Assembly (NCBI GenBank): GCA_001970955.1
Contig: MPUH01001182.1
Location: 1 to 21,882, forward strand
From: Stentor coeruleus
Taxonomy: Eukaryota; Ciliophora; Heterotrichea; Heterotrichida; Stentoridae
DNA length: 21,882 nucleotides
Direction: 5' to 3'
Under the pieces are notes generated by a model, which was not told where the DNA came from, did no database searches, and worked only from the letters and a program-made list of their open reading frames with translations. Of this stretch, positions 1 to 12,300 are shown one piece after another (positions within the stretch are counted from its first letter, which is position 1; each line of letters begins with the position of its first letter). Position numbers and translations under genes: made by a program.

Positions 1-25
1 ACCCTAACACCCTAACACCCTAACA
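1..25. repeat. Telomere, three CCCTAACA-type repeats
   Basis: Three perfect tandem copies of ACCCTAAC start at base 1, followed by a final A and then non-repetitive sequence. The C-rich strand runs 5' to 3' inward, so the complementary TGTTAGGG strand would run toward the chromosome end, as expected of a left telomere. The 8-nt CCCTAACA unit is what I recall for heterotrich ciliates (Stentor, Blepharisma). It differs from the Tetrahymena, Paramecium and spirotrich units. The array is short, probably because assembly or read trimming cut it. Confidence 0.9.
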
Positions 26-315
26 GTACTATTCTACAATAAAAATAAACTCTACCTTCTATAGACTAATAATCAAGTATTAAATGTTTCCTTATTAGTC
101 TAAAGTAAATTTTAACATATAAATATACATGGAAAAAAATCATATATAAGAAACTCTTTATCTATAAAACCATACATAATCTTAAATAAACCCAAAAGCA
201 CTATTAAATAAATAATAAAATCATTTTCAAAATCCTAACTTTTATCATTAAAACTACCTTCTTATTTTAATTAAACTATCCATAAACACATAATTTACTA
301 AAAAAAATTTAACTA
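26..315. other. Subtelomeric spacer and 3' flank of the giant ligase gene
   Basis: These 290 bases separate the telomere from the TAG stop of the RNF213-like gene. I see no ORF or RNA gene. The plus strand is strongly C-biased (my hand count for 61-300 is 9 G against 36 C). It should contain the 3' UTR and polyadenylation site of the minus-strand gene. No terminator is recognisable. Confidence 0.6.
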
Positions 316-3300
316 CTAAAACTTCAATATCTTTAAATTCATACAATAAAGCTCATATATTTCATAAACATTTTTGATTTCAAACTTAATCGGGAAAGGG
401 AATTCTGCATTAGAAAGTTTTTCACAATTCTCTTCACTCCACAAAGAATAATTAACAATAATCTCACGTATAGGTTTATTTATCTCTAAATCAGCTGATA
501 ATTTCCTTAAAATTAATCTCATCAAAGCATGTTTAACATCTTTTACTGAAGGAAGAGTATTAGGTTTATCATTACATTCATAACAAAATGTTTCTATAAG
601 ATTCCTATATTTACTAATATTTTTTATAGGTTTTTTAAACTTACCAAGTATATCTTCTTTATAATATCTAAAATACAATTTTTCAATAAGTTCATATATT
701 TCTATTATGTTAACAATTTTTGAAATACTTAATTCATTTTTACATAAAAGTATTGATGATATTGATTGATTTTTCATATCATTTACTATCTCAAACAAGG
801 TCAAGCTATCAATAACAGCTTTATTTTTTATAGAATCCATAATTTGTTCTAATGAAACCTTAAGATTTTCAATAAAATTTTTGAGTGTCGAATTGTTTTT
901 TTCTGCATTTAGTATAAATTGTTTCAATTTTGTTTTATTAAGTTTATTTAACGGTATTTGCCTTATAGATTCTCTCATTTCTATAATAATATCTCCTTCT
1001 GGTTTGTTAAAAATTTCGTTTTTATACGTGCAAAACCTAAAATCCAAAATGTTGAATATTTTCTTCCCACGTGTAGAGTCTTTGATAAATTCTTGCATCC
1101 CTTTGAAGTCATAAGTTATAAGATGTCCTTTACCATAACTTGGGTCACATATAGAAAAATCGTTAATAAGTTCATTTATTGTTTTAGGTATATAAATAAT
1201 ATCTTGTTTTTTAGCTAGTTGTACTATATGCAAAGGCTGATTTTCTATATTTTTTTCTTCTAAAATATAATGTAAAAACCTATTTTGAGTTTCAGCTAAA
1301 GTTTTTAATATCGCTGCTAATAATTTACCTTCAGCTTCAGATAGTTCAATGAAAAAATTATTCAAACTTGAATCCTCGTTATAGTCTATTTTCTCATTAA
1401 CTTCAAAACAATTGTACCTTACTGGAAACTTGATATTTTTCATTGCTTCAGGAAATAATTTGAAGTGTTTTTCTAGTTTTTTATCTTTTATGCACAATTC
1501 TTTAATAGTAATTTTGTGAGCTTCAGTTCTTTTAAAACTATGGTCATAATGTTTAAGCATATAATTTGATAGTTTGATTATAGAGTAAAATGAATTTAAG
1601 CTCATAATATTTTCATAGTCATTTAAAAAGTATGTCAAAATATTGTATTGTTCTTTATTTTTCAATAGTTGTAGCTGTGCTCGCATATCATTTTCAGAAG
1701 GGTCATATTTCAATCTAAACAACGATCCAAATGTTTTATCAATTTGCTGAGTTTCATAAACAAACTCCCCCATTATCGGATGTTTTTTACTTTGTTTATT
1801 CTTAAAATCAGTTATCCTTTCGTTTTTTTCTTTTAAAATAATTTTCCTCTCAAAATCCTGCTCAAACGCATTTCTAATCTGTTTGTTTTTAGGTATTTTT
1901 CCTTTATACTGAATCATTAAATCAGGAAGGTCGCTAAGTATAGACATCAACCAAATATTATCCGAAGCATTACCATTAGGAAACAATTGACTATAATAAA
2001 TTATCAGTTCATTTGGTAATTTTAAGCAACTCTCTTTAGGAAACTTTTCTACATTTTTTACAAGGCCAATATCATATATATTTTTTACATTAGGTAATAT
2101 CATAAAAAATCCTGAAATAACAACAGCTACTCCTAATCTTAATATTTTAAATGATTCACATAAATTCATATTTCTTATTGATGTATCACATACTAATGTC
2201 GTCAATTTTAATCCTGGATATTCAATAGCTCCATATATCATACTTTTTATATATTCTTTTGCTTCATTATCACTAAAATTTGTATGTCCATCTCTTTGTA
2301 TCCAACTATGATTTGTCCCTCCAATATCAAGTCCACAATTTTGACATTTACTTATAACCATAGGACCTCCACAATTTGTTATTATATACATAAACCCACA
2401 TGAACATTTATTAAATCCTCCTTTTGAATAATTTTCATAGAAAGATTTCGGGTTTATCGTATCGAAATTTTTTTCAAAATCTTTGAAATGCTGATACATA
2501 TAACTCATTTCAGAACCTACACAATATAAGTTTTCTATAAGGGTTGGATCTAAAGATTTGCTTTTTTCATTAAAAAATATTGATGAAAGTGGGTCGAAAT
2601 TGTTTTTAAAAGAAAAGACAATTGATAAAATAAAACAATAATTTAGTTTTTGGAGTATTACGGTATTTACATCACTTTTATCAAGGTGAAATGGGCTGTT
2701 TTTAGGGAAATTATGAATAAAACAATTTATCAAACCTATTATTTCAGGTCCAAGTTTTTGATGAAGTTTTTGCTCGTATTTTGTATACCATTTTTCAAAA
2801 CAATGCGTGCTTCTATTAAACTTATGCTTTAAATAAACATGATTTAGAAAGTAAAGCAAAAATCCAAGAATATCATATGGGTTATCTGATGGCATAAGTT
2901 TATCATAATCAAAATCGTGTAGATCATTATTTATAAACTCCAAATTCAAGTATTTTTCATAAAATTCTCCTGAACCATCTACAATTGGTTTTACTTCAAT
3001 TTTATTATCATCATCTTCATTCATAATATTTAAATTCATCAATGATGCGATTTTGTCATTCATCATTACTTCATTCAAAGTGCAGTCTTTAATGTTTTTA
3101 ACACATTTCAAGTAATAAATTTTAAATTTTGTAATGTCGCTTCCTGCTGTTAAAATATTTTCGATAATGATTTTCTTTAATTTTATGTTTTGGGTTGTGT
3201 TTTTAGCTATTTCATCAATAAAAACTCTTATAAACGCTAAATAGGTAATTTGTACTAAAGGTCTTTCACTATCAATAATAGGGATAATACTTATAATATT

Positions 3301-6300
3301 ATTAAAAAGTTTTGATGTTATTGCTTCGAATCTATTTTTAATATTCATGACTATAAAATCAGAAAGAAGGACTGAAAATTTAGAATCAAGTTTCCATTTT
3401 ATCCCCATATCAACATATTCAGCATAAATATTATACATGAAATAATCTTTAGAAAGGTATTCGTTACTATAAAGCTCATTGATTAAATCCATTTTTATTA
3501 ATAAACTTTGCATTATAATCCCTGAACATTTCCACAAATTCGTATTATTAATATCGTCGATAATTTCAATGATAAATTTCGGGTGTTTTTCTATGATCTC
3601 AGAATAATACTTAGATTTAACATTAAAAGTCTCTGGTTTTTTGTTTGATTTTATGTTGTCGTTAAATAATTTTATGAATTTTTCACTGAAAATCCCATCA
3701 TTCCTTATAGCTTTTACCAAATCATCAAGGTTTTTATCTGAAAAATCTAAATCAAACGCTTTTTTCCATACATCGATAATCGCTGCACTTGTTGTATCTA
3801 ATACTTCAAAATTTTTTAATATATCCATAGAACTTGATATTTGTTTTAGACTATTAAAATACCCTTCAACACCTCCAAATACATTATAAATAAGAACTTT
3901 CTTAGGAACCATAAATAAACAAAGATCATTTATAATCTTGAAAATACTTTCTGAATGGTTTTGTTTTATTTCAAAAACATTTTTATTTAAAAACTTGCAT
4001 TTTTTTCCAATCATAAAAATACTACAAATAGCTTGGAAATAACTTTTGTTCCTCAATAAACATATTAATTCTCTATTTAATTTAACCTTTTTAACCCCTA
4101 ATAGCTTTAGAAAAGATATGACAAATTTAGAGAAATAAACATCGACATTTACTTTCGCTAGAATAATTGTCGCAATATCTTTAACAATATGCATTTTCAT
4201 ATTTTTTTCATTGCAAATCCCATTTTGTTCAAATAATATCGTCTTAGAAATTTTTTTATCTGAAAGAATCATCTCTAAATTATACTCTTTATTCTCAAGT
4301 GTCGCACTTTTAAACAATTGTTCTAATATATCAAATGCTGTAAAAATAAATGGAGTAATAAGTTTTCTTACTCTGACTATAGGCATTGAATTATTAATCA
4401 TAGGACCAAATGATTGTTTTTTGAAAAAATGCATCCAATAATTTAGAATATATTCATCTGGGTAAATAAAAGAGTCCATAGCATTTTTTCTTTCAATCCA
4501 ATTTATCATTAATGTAAGTTCTTTACAAAACAATCCTGATATATAGTTTTCAATAATATCATACATAGTAAATAAGTTATCATTGTAAGTTTGTAAGAAA
4601 AATAATTTTTCTATCCATATTTTTCGAATATAATTTTTTTTGATGTTGATTTTTATTTTTTCTATCAAAACATTCCGACGTACTTCGCTTTGAGAAATAA
4701 TTGAAATTGAATTGTTTATATGATCATCAATTTTACTATCTGAGTTTCTATCAAAATTCAACTCTCTAAAACATTTTTTTAATAGCATGGCAAAGTCGAT
4801 TTCTGTGTTACATTTTTCTATATATTTTTCAGCAAAATCACAATCTTTTGATTCATAAAAATTATCTGTTATTAAGCCTTTTTTGCCAAATAAATCTTCA
4901 TACATTACAATATCCCAACCTTGAGGTAAAATACCAGGTATTGTTTTTTCAGAGTATCTTTTTAAATTAACAACAATTATTATTGGCTTAGAAGTTTTGG
5001 TGTTATCTCGCATTTTGAAATCCTCGATAATCCAAAAAACATCTCCCCAAAGTTTTTCTTCATACTCATAAGTTAATTCAAGTAAATATAAATTTTTTTC
5101 TGAGTTTTTAAAGTTATTAAGGTCCATTTTGAAATCCTGGTCAATCTTGAAATTTTTAACCTTTTGAAAATAGACTTCATTTCTAATATTTTCATTTATA
5201 TTTTGTTCTATGCTTATTGAATCATAAGTGAATACAACAAGTTTATTTGAATTTTGCATTTTTATAAAATCTGCTAATTGTTTTTCAAACCCAATGTGGG
5301 TTTGTTTCCATTTGTTTTTTATATGTTTTTTCATATATTGATCATGGTTACATAAATCAGAAAGCAAAAATACTTCTGTGGTCGATGCTTTAATAAGATA
5401 GTCTATGCACATATTAAAATTCAAAGATATATCTTTTGTTATAAAACTATTTGTTATAGCTAAATATAACAAAAAATCTCTTTCATATAATGGAATAATA
5501 ACTTTTTTATTTTGAGTAATTGGTTTATTATTAACAGTTGTAAGATTTTTAACCCATTCTTCAACTTTTTTAACTATATAAAGATGCTTTTTATCAAGTA
5601 AATCTTCAATAACAACATTATGTTTTTCAAAACGATTTAAAAATGGTGGGTCAACATTTTCGATTTTTTCTAAAGAGTCTTCTATAAATACTATAGCTTT
5701 AAAGTTTTCATGTACTAAACATCTTGGGTTTAAATGAGAACCTAGAGCAACTCGGCAGTATTTTCTATCTTTGAATCTTGTAAAATTCTGATTAAATAAA
5801 TCGTATAAGGATGAGTATATTGAATCTGAATTGTGAAATAAAACAGAAAAACCTTTTTCCATATATTGGACTATATTACTTAAGATATTAAAGCAGTTTT
5901 TTTCTTCATGTGCAGCTTCAAAATTACTCCCTGTTATCATGGTATATTTGGTTTTAATAACTTCTTTTAAAAGATGCTGAATTATTATAGGGATTAGATT
6001 TTTTTTAGCTATAATCATTAAGTATCTTGAAGATTTTTCAATAAGACATTCTTTTATTAAAGATAAGGAATTTGATGATTTTATTGAATCTTCATTAGGA
6101 ATATGTTTTTCAAAAAAGTCTGTTATTATGTTTTTTATTTTAGGAATTCCCCCAAAGTTTCTTAATAATAAATGCCCAACTATTGACATATATTTTTTTC
6201 GTTTTATTTTTTCTGACTTTATTTTTTCTTGTGCCATTTTTATAACACAATAAAAATCCCTTAACCCATAAAAATCTTTATAAATTGTATTTCTAAGTGA

Positions 6301-9300
6301 CCCTTTAACTTTAAAATAGAACTCTGAAATTTTTTTTATCTCTATAGTCATATCTTTAACTTCTAAAGACTTACAAATCATATTCCCAGTCTCTTCTATA
6401 TCTTTTTCTTTAGGATCAAATCTTGATATATAAAGTGCCCTATTCATTTTTGATTGATCAAGTCGCCAATTTGATATCCCTATAAATGATGATTTTATAT
6501 TTTCATTTTCTAAAAGGCTATGCAGAACTTTTAAAGGGTTATGTTTTGAAACTTCAGCAAGACCTATTTCATCAAAAACAACAACAGAAAGTTGTGTTTC
6601 GCTGAATTTTTGATTAGCTTTTTCAAAAACTTTAATTATACCTTCTGATGTGCAAGTGTCTGATCCTTGGAAAAAAACCATATAAAAATCAGGAAGGGTT
6701 TGGAAATAATCATCATATGAAGCTTGACCTTGAAGATTAGAGAATATTAATTGGACTGATAAAGATTTACTGCAACCTGGTTTTCCACATAGAAAAACAG
6801 GGATTTTTACCATTAAACAAGGGATAATAGCATAAATGTTTTCTCTTAAAGCTTCGTTAATAGCGATATTTTCAGGCATTCTAAACCTTGAGATAATATC
6901 AAATTGTTCTCTTTTTATAATATTTTCAAGTTCTATAAGGCTTATTCCAATATAATTCTTTATAATTTTCAATATTTCAAGTCTATGTTTAGCTGATGAT
7001 AGACATAGATAATAACAATGAGTCAACGACAAAATCAAAGATATTAACTCAATATTATCGCTAGCGTTATACGGCATATAATTATGTTCACTTAAAATTT
7101 TCAATGATGTTTCTTTCATTTTAACACTTTTTCTTTTAGATATCGAGTCATTAAACCAATTATAAAGCCTAACAAAACGTACAACATCTCTTAAACTCAC
7201 ACTGCTCACATCATTACTTTCTGAAAGATGTTTATGAATAAGGCACACAAGTTTTGTATATTTTAAAGCAAAACTTTTGTATATAATATTTTCTATAATC
7301 AGCTCAGTATAACAATATAATTCTAATTCTTTTAATGACCCAAAATCAGATACGAATTCTATAACTTTATAAGGTAATGGTTTAACAATATGCATAAGCT
7401 GAGTAGATGCTAGTTTATATTTAGAATTTTTTTGAAGCCCAATATCTTCTCTTTGTTTAAACTGAGCTGATTTTAATCTATATGGATTACAAGCAGCAAG
7501 AAGTATAATATTATTCAATAAATCATTCCCTTCAAATTTCCTTTCTATAATAATATTAGATATAGTCCCAACACAATCCGATGTATTAAACTCATCAAAA
7601 AACACCCAAAATCTTTCATTTGGTTTTTTTGAACCTTCTTGATAACATTTTAGCATCACATTTTTTATATCATCATATTTAGTTCCAGAGTGGATATTCA
7701 CAAGCTCAAGGTTTTCATGAAGGACCTCTTTTATTAAAAACCTTATTAATGAAGTTTTCCCACATCCAGTTTCACCCATTATAATAACAGGAATCCCAGA
7801 AAACGCTTTTATTAATATTAAACACATTTTTACAAAATTATCAGGGGTCATTATATAATCATTTACTGCTATTTTTATTTGAGTATTTTCTTTTTCAACA
7901 AAACATAAGAGTTTTTGTATTAATTCATCTGTAGTTATAGAAGAGTAATCTTTGAATTTATATTTTTCTATTTGTTTTACTGAAAATTTACCACTAATCT
8001 GCATTTCTAAATAATTTTGTATTGAGTATAAATCGGTTATTGCTTGAGGAACATGCTCTGGTTTAAGGTATATGACAATCTGTGCACCATTAGGAGAAAA
8101 TAAAATAACAAAATGGTTTGTATCGTCCCATCTTATAGAAATTTTGAAATCATTTTCTAGTTGTTGGATAATATTATCTGACCCGAGGTTTGATTCTGCG
8201 TTTATTTGGTTGTTTTTTACACTTTTTATGCATTTCATAGTAAACTCTTTAGAAGATTCAATTAATGAAGCAAATATTGTCGATCTTAAATTTTTGAATT
8301 GAGGTTTCTGGTAACTAGGGAGTAAATTTAAGTGTTCTTCAAAGGTTTCTTTCATAACAAAAGGCCATTTTTCAAAGTTCCTTATAAGATAACTCATGAT
8401 TTTTATAAAAGATTTAATTGAGTAATAATTTACTTCATTTAAATCATTGAATTGCTTTTTTAGTAAAGCAATTGACGAATTATTGTCGGGTTTGTCAATT
8501 ATGAAATTATTTAAATTTCCATTGCTGTAGCTGCTTAGGTACCCACAAACTAGGCTTATATCTTTTGTTATTATAAGTTCATTCCAATTAAGATTGTTTA
8601 TCTGGAAAAAATTGATATATTTTGATATATGTGCTGATGAAAATAGTATGTTTTGAAAGCAGTTAGCGAATTCTATATAGACTTTTGTGCTTTTGTTAAG
8701 GCAATACACTTTTGTTGGAGTATAGAATTGCTTGAAAAGTGCCAAACTTGTAAGAAATTCATTAACACTTTCCATATCATTTACATAACTGATTTGTAAT
8801 GACAAGAGAATTGGATTTTGATACAAAGTGTCTAAAATTTTATTAAAAACCTGATAGTTTATAACCCCTGAAATATTAATTTCAACAAGATTCAAACCAA
8901 AATTATATGCATGAGACCTTATTAGCGTGGTTTTTCCAAGACCCGGAAGCGATGAAGTAACAAAAAAGCAATCTTGACAATATTTAATAACATATTCCGC
9001 AACTTGTTCACTACTACACAACTGATCATCATTTAAAACCTCATATTTCTCATACTCTGCATTCATATTAATCAAATAATCATAAATAATCGATTTTTGT
9101 TCTTTTGATATCAAAACTATTCTATAAGATAATTTATAATCTTGTTTCAAAACACTACTCAAATAATCATTAAAAGATGTTTGGTTTTCAAGTGACAACT
9201 TTTCACAGTTCACAATAACAAACAACTCAGCTTCTTTACAATACAAAATCCGACAGACAAATGAAAACAACTCAGACCATTGAGTAGAATCATGACAAAA

Positions 9301-12300
9301 AAATACCTGATTCGCTTCAAGTTTTTTCATACAATATTTCATTGAAACACTTATTAATGCTTTAGTAAAATCTTCTGTTTTAATACAAATCAAACGTTTT
9401 CCACTTGAATTTTTAATATAAATATTTGGGAAATCCATGTTGATGTAGTTGTAAATTTTTAATGATGAGCATTGTTTGCCAAGCTCATAAAATATAAGAT
9501 TATTATCCACATTTTTGAGTTTAAAATTGTTGAGATCATATCTATGCATAAAACTTATTGAATGAAAAATCTCTTTTTTATCTCCAGAAGATATAGCATC
9601 AATAAAATTTGATAATTGTAATGGGTTTAGATAAGTTAACATATAAAAGTCTTTGTAAGATTTTTCTATATTTGTGTTTCTGTCTTTGAATTCATTTTTT
9701 AACTCATTGGAATAGTTTTTCAAGTCGTTGAATTGATCTGGGAAATTGAATTTTAAAGATTTTAGGATGTTTCGCTTACCGAACGACATGAAGTTTTTTA
9801 GAGTATTGTCGATTTTTATGATGATATCGGCGAATTCTAAGAAAGTGTGGATGACTGTATAGAGGTTGTCTTTAAAATCACTGAAATTTTGTAAATTACT
9901 ATAAAGCAAAGCTCGATCTTTGAACTCAACGATATCTTCGTATTTATATAATTTAGAATTTTTAGGACATTCTATTTGAATATCAATATTTTTATACCCT
10001 ACATGGATTTTTAAACAAGACTTTGTCGCTAGGTTGACAATTTCATTTTTTTTTACCTCTTCATTAAAAAACATCTCGTTTTGCAAATCTTTAATTAAAT
10101 CTTCTTTTCCATTAACTCTTATCAAATTCCACTCTAATTCTGAGTAAATTGGGTCTACAAAAATGTCGATACTCTCAGCAAAAGTTTCTCTATTTATAAT
10201 TTTCCTTTGAAATTCCCATATATACTTACAAGAATCCAAATCTTCTTTTTTTAAAGGACTATTATTTATCCATCTTAACACTTCATATAAATCATTAAAA
10301 TCCCCTGCTTGAAATTCTCTAAGGAAATTACATAATGGAACACTTTTAGAAAACATTTCAACAACAGTTAAAATTCTGTCAAGGTTGCTCTTTTCAAGTT
10401 TTATATTCATAAGTTCCTGAAGATTATATGCAATTCTATTATATTCTATAAAAGTAACATTTGGAGCAAGGTTAATAGTTTTTAAAAATATTTCTGAAGC
10501 ATTTTGAAGGTTTTTATTATCATAACCAAAACACAAATAAAGGGTTCTTGTTGCTTTCGAAAGCCTTATTAGTACATATTCAAAGCTTTTATTATAAGCA
10601 TAGTCTTTGTAGATTTCCATAACTTTTGAGTTTATTTTTATGTTTGCTAATGAAACTTTCTCAAAAAAATTCAGTCCTTCACCTTGACTGATATCATTAA
10701 GTTGTTTTATAGTAACTTCTTCGTATTTTGTAGAGAAAAATTCGAAAAAAACTACAAGTGTATTGTATGAGTTTTCAAGTCCATTAAAAACCATATCAGC
10801 CGTAATTTTATTTTCACTAGAATTTATTTCATACTGTTTTTTAAATATATACAAATCATAAATTGGGAATATTTTCTCTACAATTTCTCTATATTTTTGT
10901 AGCCTACTTGATAATATCATTTGATCTAAAGCTTTATTTAATATATTTCTTTTACTATCTATCTCACGTTTCAAACTGTTATAGCCACAAGCATTTACAC
11001 AGAATTGATCAGTAATAAAATCTAGTTGATCTAAAATCATGAAATATTCTTCAACATCTTTTTCATATTTACTCTTTTTCTCTTTATAAGATTTTATTTT
11101 TTTTGATGTTTTGCAGGTGTAATCTAAAAAAGTATAAAAAACTTTTCTGTTTCTTGACCCTAATTTAGATATAAAAATAAAATCTTCGATAATAATTTTT
11201 TTATTACACATTCTAATCCTTAATTTTTTTACTTTTTTCTTTAGATTTATCATGTAATAATGATCATAAAACACTGAGGCTCTTTTTATAAGCTCATACC
11301 ATATAGATTTTGATGCTAAATTTTGAATAAAATTATTGACAACAAGTTTGTATGTTGGTTTTGGAAGTGAGTTAAAGATTTTTTCAATAACATTTTCTTT
11401 AATGCAAGAATCATTAAATTTATAAACAAGAAGAAGATTTAAGACTATAGTTTTATTGCTATCACTTTTTGTTGCTAATAAAGTAACATGATCAGAATAA
11501 GCGTTTTTTAAATTAAAACAAGTATGGGATATTATGTCATCAATGAACTCTAAAGCTCTTAAGTCATTATCTAATGATTCAAAGCACATTTTTATATGGG
11601 AAAGATTTTCATCTGTAAATTTGATTTTTTTACCAGCTGTGAAAAACTCTTTGATAAGCGAAATTGATGTTTTTTTATCAAGTCCTATTAAAATTATCAA
11701 GTCTTCAAATCTCCTGTTTTTTATTATGCTTATCAAATACCTTCTCATGTTGATTTGTAAATTCGATTCTAAAAATATATTGTAAATATCTTGTTTTTCT
11801 GGGCCTTTTATGTTATCACAAATGCAATCTAAAGATTCGTTATTTGTGAATTTTTTCTTTAAAAACAGATTCTTTATAGTTAAAACAAGGAGTTCATTTT
11901 TATCTTCTCTTGAAATTGTCTCATGAAACCATGAAAGTAGACTGCAAAACTGTTCTACTTGTATATAAGAAAATATCATAGTAAGGATAATTTTTAGATT
12001 ATGTGCTTCTATTAAAGAAGAATTTGATATAAGCATTTGAGCATCTTCATCAGTTAGAATTATGCGTTTTTTAATGCAAAATTGTATTGGTTTTATAATC
12101 AAACTAAGTTGGTGTAATTTTATTTTTAGTGGATGTGCGAAAAAAATCCAATCTTTGTCTTTTTTATGTATAAGTTGGATTATTAGTTTATATATATGGT
12201 CTAAAACAATCTTAGTGAAAATAAACTCTTGAACTTCTGAGCTTTCATTACGAAAACATTTAAATAAAAACTTCGCTTTTTCTAATGTTGTTATACCAAA

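Noticed and set aside
298..313. GTTAAATTTTTTTTAG, a 16-nt intron-like sequence after the ligase stop
   Set aside because: The TAG stop at 318-316 precedes it, so splicing it could not extend the protein.
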